Shown here: positions 1-12,538 of the stretch, piece by piece
How the letters are laid out: each line of letters opens with the position of its first letter
Position numbering within the stretch: the stretch's first letter is position 1
Assembly (NCBI GenBank): GCA_947034895.1
Contig: OX344764.1
Location: forward strand, 36,582,935 to 36,646,934
Direction: 5' to 3'
Source: Rhytidiadelphus loreus
Lineage: Eukaryota > Streptophyta > Bryopsida > Hypnales > Hylocomiaceae
Length of the DNA stretch: 64,000 bases
Notes under the pieces: generated by a model
Seen by the model: the letters and a program-made list of their open reading frames with translations, nothing else
What the model was told of the DNA's origin: nothing
Database searches by the model: none
Made by a program: the position numbers and the translations under genes

Positions 1-1670
1 TTGGAAAGCTCTTAAAGACAAGAGAGATTTGCAAGAGTCGAAAGACAAGTCAGAGAGAATGGCAACAATTGCAAAGAGTCAGGCAAACAGGAACACCACA
101 AAGAAAGCAGTGGAGCAGGCGGCTATAGTGAGGCTTGTACGTCTTCAGCATACTCAATTCGTCCATATTTATGATAATAACCATTCACATTATGTTTGTA
201 CTTTCCCCTTCCATGTCTAATTGAATTCCAATTTGTACAACGCTTGTTGTTTGCTAGTGAAGACAAATATGTTGTTGCAACTTGCAAAGTATGCTAGAAG
301 GATGTCATGTCGCTATTGTGCACGAGCACATCTAATATATAGGTACTGCAAATGTGCATGATATTGGTATCTCTATTTTGATGGTCACTTGTTTCAGTGT
401 TTTAGTGAAGGGTTTTTTTGTGGACTTTAATTCTTACTTTCTGTGTATAGACGCTGTACCTTGATCGCGAACCTCTAAGTACAGAGATTGAAGAAGCTGT
501 GCGGCAAGACCTATTGTTAATGCAAGAGGCTACTGCTGAGAAGAGAAAGCAGAAAATGAAAGCAAGTTCCAGCAAATCTGTCGTACAAGCTACGGCAGAT
601 GTTGAGAAACGTTTGCAAGCAGTAGAAGATTTCATGTCGAAGTGGTCATCTAAGTTCGAATTGTGGGACATTGTAATCCAGCAATTGCAAGAGCCAGACT
701 ATTCTCTATCCAAGAAACGACAGAATGATATAGCCAATGACAATACTAACGTGAGCCCCATAGACGTCAGTGCACCTGAGGAGTCCGAAGATGAGGGGGA
801 GCTTCCTACTAATGAACAGCTTGTCGACAGTGAAGCCTCAGAAGACGACAGTGGACAGGACAGTGAATCAGAGGATGAAATACACGAAGAACGCTATGAA
901 CCAACAATGTCTGTGAAGTCGCAAGGAACCACTGCCTTGCATACTCATGAGGACGCAGCTGTAGCCTTCAACTCTTTCCGAAGTTCTAGTCCCCAACCAG
1001 TACTGAAAGTCTTGCCAATCACTTCTGCTAGTAGCATTGATAATGGCAAAGGCAAGAGCAACGTAGTTGTGCAGAACACTGAGAAGTCGAACGTTGTACA
1101 GAAGAAGGTAAGTACGTGTCATTGCCTACGCACTCAACAATTAGCCTATTTGTGCATCTATATTGTTGTAGTATCTTATAGTCTTACAAATGCAAGTAGA
1201 GATAGCAAAATCATTGTTGTTGTTTAGTTTCATTCTGTGGACGTTGTAGGTGACGCTACTCAGGTCTTCTGCACGTTCTGCTGAGAAGGCTATGAAGACG
1301 TTGGAGGATGCTCAGGTAATGTCATGTACAGTTTTTACAGAGAAATGGATGTACGAGTCAGCAACGGTAAATATTGTCACTTCCCATATGACTAATTGAT
1401 CACATGTAGACAAGACGTGGGGTACATAAGCTACTGAAATGTTGTGCTTTATTGCATCTGAAATTGCAGGTGACAAAGATGGGAGGATAGGAATTGAGAC
1501 CTACAAAGCGAGCGAAGGTCAATGAAAAAACCAAAAAAAATGCAGTACAGTTGGAACAAGAGAATGCGGAAGGAACTACTAATCCACTTGACTATGCAAC
1601 AGACAATGCCAAACCTCCTTGTCCTCGTAGTAGAAATGCTCAACGGAAAGGGGAGGGGACAGCAGGGAAG
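1..1670 (+). CDS. 3' end of unrecognised acidic coiled-coil protein gene (5' truncated by window)
   Basis: I do not recognise this gene. Four exons join in phase 0 at good splice sites: up to 136 (donor GTACGT), 451-1107 (donor GTAAGT), 1250-1315 (donor GTAATG) and 1491-1670 (donor GTATGT). The first exon is rich in Lys, Gln and Asn and has SQANRN, which faintly recalls the C-terminal part of plant En/Spm-like transposon proteins. The second has a charged helical stretch (EATAEKRKQKMKAS onward) and then a Ser/Glu/Asp-rich acidic region (EESEDEGE, SEDDSGQDSESEDE). The fourth carries a basic run, RPTKRAKVNEKTKK, that could be a nuclear localisation signal. An alternative acceptor at 1469 would instead add VTKMGG and a TAG stop at 1488-1490. 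Start and true end are not seen; the donor at 1671 suggests more exons. A host nuclear protein or a transposon-derived one are both possible. Confidence 0.5.
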
Positions 1671-4600
1671 GTATGTCACAAATCATCTTCCTCCTCAGTA
1701 ATGGATGACAAGCTAAACAAGCGTACGAATCAGTTCTACTGTTTCTATGGAACAGTACGCACTGTACAATGAATACTGAATGGGACATGGCATCATAGCA
1801 TATGGAGTTGTACAAAAACAACTTTTGGAAGCCCAGAAAACGTTTGCATACATTGCCCATCATGGCACAATACTCACATTTTTGTCTACTTCAACATCAA
1901 CGTAGCTTGACCTCTTCTTATGTCACATTAAATAAAATGTAGTTTAAGCATTGTTGTAGGGGGCATCATGCAACGTTCGAAATTCTACAATTTTTAGCCA
2001 AGTATGAAATGTGTATGTGTAGTATGAAATTGAAATTGAAACCGCCTTTGAGGGAGACGGTTCTACCAACTCAGAAAAGCTCATCTATGTTGCAGAGGGG
2101 AAAATAGAATGCACGATGGCACTGACCGAAAGCACAACACTGTAAGTTCAAAGCTATTGACTTGTAGAGTTCTCATGTAATTTTTTGTAGTTTGTCATTG
2201 TAAAGTTTTCATCCTCACAATGAGTTGTTGGTGATGTAGATAGTGTACAGCATTGCAATGTTGTTATAGAGTTTCCTTGTTTAGTATGTCGTAATGTTGA
2301 CATTGTGGTCACAAAGCACATTGTTGTTTCATGATGGCAAGGAATCATGGACCAACAGTAGGACACGTTGCTGATGTTCATGTTGTAGTCAACGTCTATT
2401 GTAGTAGTGGGCGACTCTATATTGGAGACATGCACAATGGAGGCATTGTGGCATGTTCAATCTCAAAGGATGGGTTGCACTGTCAACCTCGTTCCTCCTT
2501 TTTCTAATGAAAATGGCTATATATGAACTTCCCTTCGGAGCTCATGAGGACTGAGTGTTTATAGTCTATACACACAGTTTTTGCAGTTGCTTTGACGGTA
2601 GAAGTCAACGACGGTAGTCTAAGGCTCTAAGCCTACAACGCATATGAATTGCAAAATACTAGATTTTTTATTCTCAGCAAGGTTGACATGTTCTTTTTCA
2701 TAGTAGAACGGGAAATGTACACTTGCGATTTTGCAAATGCTAGTAGCCTTCTCGACAATGGAAAGGTGTGGTTCATTTTGTATTGAAATGTATTATTCTA
2801 GTATTGATTGAAGCATGCATTAGTACTTCATGTAGAACTAATGCTTTGCCAATGTAGTAATATTGTACTGTGTGGTCATGTTTGTGTCAACCACAATGGT
2901 AATGTTCTCCAATTGATAATGTTTTTACATTTCTGATGATGATGATGTTCATCACTGTCATATACATGTTTACTACTTCCATTAGTTCGATTACAATGAT
3001 TGAAATAGTAGGATTGAAGTAAATACAGAGCAATAGCTTTGTGTATAACAAACTTTTCCATCTGTAGTGAAGCAAAATGATTGCAAAGGTACTTTGTATT
3101 GACTTCCCTTTACGAAGTGAAAGCAGAAGAGGCATGATGAAGATCACTTGAGGCCAGCCATGAGCTTCACAATATGTGAAGTTATGATGGAAAATACAAG
3201 GTACATGCAATGGTAGCATTGAGCAAGTGAAGTAGGAAGGAAGTTCATGTTGTTTCACGGTATTGTCCACATGCGATCGTTACAGAATACATTGATTGCC
3301 ATCAAGAATTTGGTGCTCAGCGCTAGAGATGTCAATGAAGGTGGCGAAGACGAGGAAAGAACGACACTGTCATTTTAACACAAGCAGCAACAACTGTAGG
3401 GAAGACGACTGCCACAAATTCCAGGTACACATTATTGTTTCCAACAAGGATATGCATATGCTTACATGAAAAATGCAAGTACACAAAATAGTAGAAACTT
3501 GTTCTCTATAAGGCACCACATTTGATTGCAATTTTGGCAAGATTATATAAAGAATGATGTTGACCACCTCCGTGGTCTTCTTCTAGTATTCCTAAACAAT
3601 ATGCAATTAAAATGTGCCATGCAAGGGAGCATGGCGGTTGCATGTGGCACTCTGATTCAGAGCTGCCTCCACACTAGATGTTGATAATAGAGGTTGCTTT
3701 GTACAAGCACAACACCGCTATCTGAAAATCAAAATGCTATACATGTTTGTGAGGAGGACCACATAAGTGGCTTCAAATCCTTCAATGCATATAAGTGTCT
3801 TCAAAGCAACCATAATAGGCTAGTATTTTCGTAGAGCATAGTCATAAATGTGTTGTTCTACTACTAAGATGAAGTATTTTGGTGAAGACATGCTGATCTC
3901 TTGTAGTTCAGTCTTTCATGATGATAGGAAGCTTGCAACACTAAAAAACCTTTTGTTTACTTCAACGTCATACTTGTTTTTCATGACGCAGACATTTACA
4001 GTGTGTTCTCTATCATTCAGCTGCGAAAGAAAGCATTTTGTGCATCAAGCATGCCACCCAATGAAGTGCTCATTGTCTAATCACGACCAACTGACTTTCA
4101 TATTCGTGGACAATTACTACATTCAATGGATAAGAGGGTTAACAGTATTGTTGGAGACAGAGATTGGAAAGACATGACATTTGTATGGATGTAAGAACGT
4201 CGTCTTCGTTGGCAGCAAAGGTTCGCCCTTTCAAGAAATAGAAGTCCTACAATGCATATGACGTTCCATTTTTCAACAACTCATATTCAGTAGTTGTTGT
4301 GTGCACCATAATGGCTACATTTGCTTATACGAACCAGGTTTGACAAAAATTCCTTGTATGTTGCCTTGCCAACATTTTGTGCTGCACAAATATGTATGTT
4401 TTTCCATCTTAATGTTGGATGACCATGTTTTTCGATGCCAGTTGTCTTGCATAGGACAATGCGTCTACCACTGACTGTTCGGAGGCTCTGCTTATGGCAA
4501 ATGTGTTCTTGTCGAAATGAAGTTACATCATGTAGTGTACGTATTTCCCTTTATTTTGTTATGCGCACAAATGTTTGTGCTAGAGATGTAAACTACAATG

Positions 4601-7600
4601 GTTGTTGACATTGTTTCGTGTCATTGTTTACAGATCACATACAAATAGTAGCATGTTTTCTTGTCAATTCATTGAAATGTGTTTTGTTCATGTACAATAC
4701 TTTGAAGGTCACTTTTTGAAAATGGTGTTAGACCGAACAAGAGGTATATAGCTATCTTACTGAAAATAATGTATTGGATCTTGTCATGCAAGTAGAGGCT
4801 ATGTACTGGACTACAACAATAGCAATTTTGAGGTTCTCCGCCGCGTTTTGGCAGCATAACTTGCTTGGTACTAGGAAGACTAGAAGTACACATGCTTGCA
4901 ATGTCCAAGGGAGTAATAAGTTGAAGGTTTCCTTCCATATTATTCCTTTGCGTACAACAAGAGATACATGAACTATGTTGTTTGTCTTGTATCTGGAAAA
5001 TGTTACATGAAACCAATGCCACTTATTGTAGACTGTTGATATACAATGTATTCTTGATACGTGCCATGCTTGTAGACTGTAAAGGACAGCAAGAAACACT
5101 TTTCTTTAGGCTACTGGATGTGAACAAAGTGAAGAACTGTTCAGTGTCCACATAGTACGGTATGATTTCCAATCCCTCCATTGTCAGTTTCTTCTTGAAA
5201 TATGTGAAGCTATGTTATCATAAGAGTACAAATGGCACATGTTGACTTAGTTGGATACAACAACAAGTGAAATCTACGGGATTAATTGAAAATAATACTA
5301 AGAAGAATGTTTATTTTGTGATCAAAGAAGATGAAGATTTCAATTTCAATTTCAAGTGCGAAAGCCTCCAAAGTAGAGGATTTCAGATGTGTCACTTTCA
5401 TGAATATGCTATTGTAGGTCATGTATGGACGTGCGTATGGAGGTACAATTTTAGTTTCCAGCTTGCAAAGAAGTGTATCGGCAACATCAGAGTACAGTAC
5501 AGGTACCATGAGCTTTCAAAACACTAGAAATCTGTGTCCACTCTCTTAGGGAATTGCTCGGAAGGAAGTAGTCCTAGATCTCATAATCATGGATACAATG
5601 TCACGCATTGCAAAAACACTAGTATAATGACAGTGTTTGTTACTCTGTAGAGAACATGATTGTACCAACGGCAGAACATCTTTCTAGCTTACAATTTGCC
5701 TATACCTTCTTCTATCATTTGCCATTAAAGCAGAACTACAATATCATAGCATGGATTGCATATTTTAGTGAACGACATTGCTTTGCAACACATGTGTATA
5801 CTATGCACATGCAATTGCTGTGAGTGGAAAAAGTGGCTTCAGAAATTGCTGAAAATAGGACATTGACATAGTGCTATTTTGTAAGTATTGGACACTATTT
5901 GCATAGTAGCTTCCAGAAAATGTGACCCCAGTTGACAATTCAGAGCTTGAAGTAGCATGTGCCAAACCAATGCTGTCATGGAAATTCACGTACTTACTTT
6001 CTTGAATCAAAACTACAAGAACTAAAGCTATAGAATTCAATGATGTATTGTTCTACATATGACAAATGTCTAGTCAAGAGATTGTATATAGGAGGGTATG
6101 AAATAATGCACACATAAGCATGTTATGTAGAAGCTTCTCTGTTGTTACTGTGAAGCTCAAAGGTTTGCAACATTTGTCCTTGTGCACTAGGGATTCAGCA
6201 TTCACTAAGTATTGTGACAATGAGGAAGAGCAAGTGTTTCATAGTCATGTACCTCCGTGTGACGTGTACTTGCACAAATCATACATTTTACACTATTGAT
6301 GTAGTTTGAAGAATGAATCCTCTTTGTTTCCACGCCTAAGAGGTTGGTTGAAACCCTTATTTTGCTTGCAATTAGAGGATGCATCATAAGTACCGAAGTA
6401 GTCAAAATTTAACTACCTTCTTGATTGCTGAATTCTACAATTCCATTGATTTCTTGGATTACTCGTTTCATTTTTGCAGATATGTAATCCAGCCATGCAT
6501 AAATGTATTGCAGCAGCCATTTCGTCACAAGATTAGAATCATGGAACTTCTTCTATGTGCACTGCTTATGTTATTCTACAAAGACATCAAAGTATTCCTA
6601 TAATTTCTTTGAAAGCAACATGGGACTCCATTACTAAAGGTTAGTTCCACAAATATTGTTTCATATGCATTATGTAATTTGTTTGTTAATAGGTATAGAC
6701 TTGTTTAGAGATCTTCAAAGGGAAGAATGTGTAGTGATGTCTTCATTTTCTGAGCCTCACATGATTGCTACTGTCATGTGCAGTCACTTCAGTATAAATG
6801 CATGAACATATTTTACAAGAGTTGGTTCTTCTCTAAGAAAGGCAAGTTCTAACGTACCTCCGGTATTTCCAGTTCTCTTTTAACGTAGCTAACAGTGTGC
6901 ACAAAAATGTCTACATGTAGGTCTTCCCACAGATTAAGTTATTTAATACTATAAAATAGCTTATGTCATCAAAGATGCGAGATGTGGCTACTAGAAACTG
7001 AAATGCAAGAAAGGCATGACCTTTGACAATGTTGTTAACCATGGCAAAAAAGCTTCATCATCACTAGCATACATCAGTGACATGCACATCACTATATAGT
7101 CATTCATGTTCCATTTCAGAATTGTCTATGATGTATATGTGAAGATGTAACAACATCACACAAAGTACCTTCTAGGAATTGTAATGTCATGTCTCCAACA
7201 ACACAAATACTGTTGGACAGGTATGAAAGGGAGGTCTTCCATGCCGACCTTCTTGTACTAGCAAACCTTCTAGACTTCCTTTTCTTTAGAGCATGAACTT
7301 TTTCTTGCTACATATAGATTATTGAAATAGATTTAACGAAGTTTTTTTTGCAACTGTACAGTGTATATGTAGAACAAGGTCAGAACTTCGAGATCTATTT
7401 CAGTAGACTACGTTATATCATTCCGACTAGTGGACTGTACAATGCTTATGGCAAGCAAGCTGTGCGGAGAACATGGCTACCATGTCCACCAGGTTAGCAT
7501 TCTGGAATAGTCCGAAATCAACACTATGAACTAACTCATGAAGGCCAATGAGAACAATAGCGGGTACGCTTATCATTTACAAATGGTAAACTTAGTCATT

Positions 7601-8650
7601 AAAAGCATCAATTTCTGCTAGAAATGTTGTTCTAGAAACTTTCTTCTACAAGTCTATATATATTCTAAGCATACATTCTCAAACATTTGGTCTCTATACA
7701 AACCGTGTCCTCTATCATTCTGTTTCCTACAATTCTTCTCTATCATTTCTGCATGTGCGTGATCTGGCGAAAAAAGTAGCACAGTAATGCATGTGTTCCA
7801 TTTTGGTTCACATTTGTAGGTGTAACATAATGCTAAGTGGTTGCACTTTCGTATGGCCAATTTCTGGAATTAATTCAATCAACATTGCTACTTTGTGCCA
7901 TGCTACTAGCACGCACATTTGTACATGAAGTAGGCAAAAAACACGTTCCTAGCATTCTGTAGTCAACACTTCATGTTTTGGAAAACAAATTCCTTTGCAC
8001 TGAAATTAAGGAATCCATGTTAGTTGCGTTCATAAAAACACAAGAATAGCTAGCAAAGCACGTTTTGAATGTGATGAATTTTCAAATGCACGTCATGGCA
8101 AACACAGTTCTCTATACAGAACTAACACGTGTCAAACACCCCACATCTGACAAATTTGTCAGAAAACGATACAATGCATGCTCTGACATAATTATCCATT
8201 ACCAAACACGTGTCATAGAATTATAGGTAGACCATCGAAATGCCAGATGGCAGCTGAAATCCACAGTGGTCCTCAAAAAATAAATACTATTACACGTTCG
8301 TAATGACATGGCCAAAAAAACGACTTTCCAGAATACGGCTTCCAAGACGTTCAACAAGGCAATCAAAACAATCAACATGATCATTTTACCATGTCAAATG
8401 CGTAAACTTCAACAACTGCCAGCTGATATGGCCGTGTTTCTTCTGAGTATTTCTGGAAACGCGTTTTCTGCGTTTCCATCACATTTTCTGGAACGTACAT
8501 TTCTACTAGTGGCGGTTGTCAAATGAACAATTTAACAACCTTCTCTACAAGACATTAAATCATCCATTCAAAGTACGCCCATAATGACGTGGCCTGACAT
8601 CATATCTACCTCACTTTGCTTCAAAAGTCATTCATTATTTGCATTTATAA
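1671..8650. other. Long stretch without recognisable genes
   Basis: About 7 kb in which I find no convincing exon chain, protein family or RNA gene. The text differs from the AT-rich repeat DNA elsewhere in the window: long A or T runs are few and words such as TTGTAG, ACAATG and GTACA recur. All open frames are short and lack domain signatures. Further exons of the gene ending near 1670, or an old degraded mobile element, may lie here. Two ACACGTGTCA (G-box) words occur at about 8127 and 8206. Confidence 0.4.
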
Positions 8651-8676
8651 TTCAGAAGACAAGTTCTTTACGTACA

Positions 8677-8954
8677 TATATAGGGTGATAGAAGGTAAAA
8701 CAACCCACGTGGATATGTAAATTATAATTAGTAGGAGCTCAACCACTCAAAGTTAAGTTAGATCATGTAGTAAAAAGAAGACAACTAAAGTGTCCATTCT
8801 GTGTAAGACCCATAGAATGATGAAATTCTACTACAACACACATTGTCGTGAAGTACAAAGTTTGTTGACGCGGCACCCGACCCCTTCCACTTCCAATATG
8901 GATGGTAGTGGTGGTCGTCCTTAGTTCCGTCGAGGGCGTGGTTCTATAGCTAAG
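8677..8954 (+). pseudogene. Promoter-like region and interrupted first exon cut off by a MITE
   Basis: A TATATA box (8677-8682) lies about 215 bases before an ATG at 8898. The frame reads MDGSGGRP, then a TAG stop, then FRRGRGSIAK, and reaches a donor-like AAG/GTAACA at 8954. The Gly/Arg-rich text is typical of an RGG-type first exon. The sequence from 8953 on is the end of a MITE, so the rest of any gene has been displaced or lost. The stop and the insertion suggest a relic, but a chance open frame cannot be excluded. Confidence 0.25.
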
Positions 8955-9266
8955 GTAACAAGTCCACGAAGCACTTAGGCTCTAAAATTGCCCACCTCTT
9001 GAAATGTACACTGTTTGTACATGTTACCTTTTCATAGTATCAACAATGTACAAATAGTGTACATTTCCGGAAGTGGGCAATTTTAGAGTCCACTACATTT
9101 GAACTTCAAAAATTCATAACTAATTCCAGAAAGCTCCAAAACATATGAAACAACTTGGGTTAGATGCCAATTCCACTTGTCTTTCACTGAAAAATATTTA
9201 AAGAAGTTTCACCTCCCCCAAAATCAGTTCCAGCTCTTACATGGTTGATTTATGGACCTGTTACCT
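8953..9266 (+). mobile_element. Foldback MITE copy 1, TA target duplication
   Basis: The ends are inverted repeats: AGGTAACAAGTCC at the left and GGACCTGTTACCT at the right, each flanked by TA. Inside, 8979-9022 and 9046-9093 form a second, long inverted repeat (CTCTAAAATTGCCCAC pairs with GTGGGCAATTTTAGAG), so the transcript would fold into a hairpin. A second copy lies at 10628. TA flanks and about 315 bp length fit mariner/Stowaway-type non-autonomous elements (inference). No open frame is present. Confidence 0.75.
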
Positions 9267-9477
9267 TACACCTAGTCACTCTCGCGTTCGACCGGATCCC
9301 ACAGGCCACATCAACGTGGGCCCACTTTGAATGGACAATTTAACATCCTGCATTAACCTGCCGTGATCATAGGCCCCAACTTATTTTAAAGGTTTTGTAC
9401 GATTTTATTTCTTTGCCTTTCAAGGCACTTCAAGACGGGTAAGGTAGCTTTTACTCTAAATAATACTGTCCATTGTG

Positions 9478-9919
9478 TCATCTGCAGCCAGTCTTACTGT
9501 AACTTGGCAAATGTCCCAACCAGCAAACCTCACTGCCTGTGGATGCCCCTGGCTCAGCACATAAGTTAGAGTGTCTCAAAAGTTTCACAATCAAGCTTAC
9601 GTTGCTTGGTCCAAAAGGGAGAGATGCAAACATGATACAGTGGACAATGGCGGGTTTTCGGTCACCAAACTCTTGGTACAACTCCCGTTGACAAAACAAA
9701 ACTGATTTGGCCATGATTTCTCTCTCTATCTGTGCGCTTTTCCAGGGTCCAAAAAAGGGAATATATAGAGAGATTCTTCTTGATTGATTGCGTTTGAAGT
9801 ACTCGTGTCAATGATGGAAAATATTTTGCCATAATAATGAAAACGTGACGCAAATAGATGGAGTGCTCCCTGCAAACATATGCAACCAATTTGTTTGACA
9901 ACTTACAATAGAAATTCAT
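9478..9919 (-). other. Minus-strand open frames of doubtful meaning
   Basis: A 78-codon frame (9478-9714) includes the phrase FGPSNVSLIVKLL, which distantly resembles the middle strand pair of a B3 domain, the family encoded 4 kb downstream. No matching domain start or end, and no convincing splice chain, is visible. It could be a degraded B3 fragment or chance. The surrounding 9267-10240 shows nothing else that I can name. Confidence 0.15.
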
Positions 9920-10367
9920 TATTTGTTGGTCCTACATAGATCCATACATATATCACATAGCAAACGACAAGAATTTTTATAAGCCTGAGGTGAATTGTTC
10001 TGTGTCTGAGAAATGAACTGTGCCCTTGCCGTTTCTTTTGCCTTGCAATGAAATTCTGTTACATTTGTTTCAAAAAAGAAGAAGGAAGGAAGAAAGAAAG
10101 AAATGAACTGTGCAATTAAGGCAACGCTACTGAGTTACCGTAATTGGTTCACTTGATCTCAGTTGCACAGGTATATATTTTGGGTTGTTGGAAAAGGCTG
10201 GCTTCCAAGATGAATGAATGAATGTTCAGTTCCATCACTCAAGCAAACCGAAGCTTCACAATTTATTTATTTTATTTTTGACACAAATAAAGGAGGACCC
10301 TTTCCTGCAGGAAGAAGAAGTACAAACACCCAGCCTCAAGGGCCAGAGAGAACTGCCCCCCTCGCTC

Positions 10368-10567
10368 GGCCCTGTGGGCAACCCTGGAATTATTTATTTT
10401 CTGCACATGAATTTTTTTATAAATTTTGAATTCATTTCTGCGATCAGAGACCCTAATTTAGGTAGGTGAGGTCAAGATTATACCCTAGAATGGCCCAAAA
10501 TAGGGGGCATTTTTTTTACTTGCACCCCTGGTAAGGACAAGCGAGGGGGTCAATCCACCCTGATCGC
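10368..10567 (-). repeat. Dispersed repeat, inverted copy of 46468-46680
   Basis: Read on the minus strand, this stretch matches 46468-46680 almost word for word: GGGTGGATTGACCCCCTCGC, then GGTGCAAGTAAAAAAAATGC, then a segment ending in AGGGCCGAGCGAGG. A related but more diverged copy sits in the LIM gene intron near 26815-26970. It is non-coding and probably a non-autonomous DNA transposon. Confidence 0.7.
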
Positions 10568-10627
10568 CACAAGTGGCCTGGGCGAGTCAATGGAGAAGTA
10601 AGAAGTAAGAATGAGAAACTAAACTTA

Positions 10628-10954
10628 GGTAACTGGTCCATAAAGCGCTCAGGCTCTAAAATCACCCACCTCCTGAAATGTACACTATATTTGTACATGT
10701 CTCTTTTTCATGGTATCAGCAATGTACATTACTTGTACATTTCAAGAGGTGGGCAATTTTAGAGCCCACTGCCATTTGAACTTCAAAAATTCATAACTAA
10801 TTCTAAAAAGCTCCAAAACATATGAAACAACTTGGGTTAGATGTCAATTCCACTTGTCTTTCAAGGATAATTTACTGAAAAATATTTCAAGAAGTTTCAC
10901 CTCCCCCAAAATCACTTCCAGCTCTTAAATGGTCGATTTAAAAACTTGTTACCT
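10628..10954 (+). mobile_element. Foldback MITE copy 2
   Basis: This is a second copy of the element at 8953-9266, in the same orientation and about 1.7 kb away. Left end GGTAACTGGTCC and right end AACTTGTTACCT are flanked by TA. The internal hairpin arms are conserved (CTCTAAAAT at 10652 region pairs with ATTTTAGAG near 10757). The flank shared by both copies includes the phrase GAACTTCAAAAATTCATAAC. A third, more diverged copy is at about 54370-54600. Confidence 0.75.
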
Positions 10955-11937
10955 TAATGTTAACAAGCTTCACAATTTCACATCCGTCAAATAAATCGGG
11001 TACTAAGGTTGGTACACCCAAAACCGCCACTTTTTGCTACTGTATTGAGCCTATCTACTATTATTAGATTGGTCAGATTTCTCACAAATTCTTGTTGGCA
11101 AGTGAAAGGAGGTTCCAACGCACCCCATAGAACAGGACATTTGGATACTGTATGCAAAAGTTGCTAAGGAACAAAGTTTGATTCCAAAAGCGTTTCTTCC
11201 ACAATCATAGGTACAGAACTGATTTTGGAGATGTACAAATGGTGAAGATGGCGCTTTAAGGTTCAGTGGCACATTTGGGTGCACCTACCTCTAACTTATT
11301 AAGCTTAAATGAGCTCTACAGTTATCAATGATGATGGAGTACAACGAACTTGTACAGTAGTCAGATTAGATTGATCTTCAAGTGGCTGGGGGCAAGAAGC
11401 TCTGACGGAATTATTGATGTTGGCCTTCGAAGTTCGTTCACCTGAGCAAATTCTATGATATGAGTTTCTGACAGAGATAACTTGTTGTCTGATTCTGCCA
11501 CAGTCACAGTGAGACTGAATTGGTAGTGAGGCCGGTATCATACACAAAAATAATAAATGCTGCAGGACTGAATTGCTTGCAGGCAGGCAGGCAGGCTATG
11601 GGCTCTCTTCAGTTTTTTTTTTTTTTTTTTTTAAACAAATGAAACGTGAAATTCCGTTTCACTTGTGTCCAAAAATAAATAAAAAACAAACAAACAAACT
11701 GAAGTGCAAAATTACAACTCAAGCCCGCCTGCCAGTCACAAGTGGTGCTAAGTTACGTTACTTTCTTTTTTCACAGAAACCAGTGGCATGTACGCCAGTG
11801 TTGGGGAAGTTTTTCAGAGCTGCAACCGCCGTAATTTGCCTCCTCATAATTGTACAAGGAGACGGGTGTGTGGTCCAAGGGCAGCAGTAAGTTGCGTCCT
11901 CTCCTTATCAAAATCTCTTGGTTCAGTTTCTCTATTA

Positions 11938-12325
11938 TTAACCCTTAAACGCTCAGAGCAGCCCAAAATGGCCTATGGTTTCTTATGCCATATAGTATGT
12001 TTGGTCTTCATGAAATTCTCTGTTCAGCTTTTTGGTTGTCCATTCACTGTGTAGTAAGATTAATGTAGTTTCTGTACCATGGTGTGAGTTGGCTAATTTT
12101 GAATGGATGGCTCATTCCTTCACTTACTCATTTGGACCTTCATTAAACCTGATTAGCCTTGGGATGTGGGATAAAAGCACAAAATTGTAGAAATCAATCA
12201 ATAGTCAATCGGTGGAAATTTGTGCATTGTAAGGCTTTCAGTTCATTCTCTTTATTGCTAGGCATATGGTATTGTACTCAGTAATTCAAAAACCGTATGC
12301 TAAGTGCTGAGCGTTTAAGGATTAA
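11938..12325. mobile_element. TTAA-flanked element A (piggyBac-like ends)
   Basis: TTAA at 11938-11941 is followed by CCCTTAAACGCTCAG; the other end, read on the minus strand from TTAA at 12322-12325, begins TCCTTAAACGCTCAG. This gives 14 of 15 matching terminal bases with a TTAA on each side. There is no long open frame. TTAA target choice with CCC ends is typical of piggyBac-type elements (established for that superfamily); membership here is inferred. Confidence 0.65.
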
Positions 12326-12359
12326 GTTAGAGGTACTTCGAATTTCGCTCAGTGCATCC

Positions 12360-12495
12360 TCTCTTAGTGCATAATTGTCAATCATGGAGTTTGAAGCACA
12401 TTTTTTGAAAAGTAGTGTTGGAAGTTTACATTTGTTAGGTGACCATTATTATACCTCTCTAGATGCATAAAACTCTCTTAGTGCATAGTCCCGAC
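12360..12495 (+). repeat. Dispersed repeat, inverted copy at 44165-44300
   Basis: This segment and the reverse complement of 44165-44300 share most of their text, including TTTTTGAAAAGTAGTGT and ACATTTGTTAGGTG. The phrase CTCTCTTAGTGCATA occurs at both ends of the unit. It is non-coding, probably a small mobile-element derivative. A (TA)n run follows immediately. Confidence 0.6.
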
Positions 12496-12496
12496 G

Positions 12497-12498
<2 letters not shown>

Positions 12499-12535
<37 letters not shown>
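12499..12535. repeat. (TA)n microsatellite
   Basis: About 18 uninterrupted AT units directly after the dispersed repeat. A similar (TA)n tract lies at 39059-39096. Confidence 0.95.

Positions 12536-12538
<3 letters not shown>

Noticed and set aside
5801..6603. Short frames that might be membrane peptides
   Set aside because: No conserved pattern, no splice partners, and similar frames are expected by chance at this base composition.
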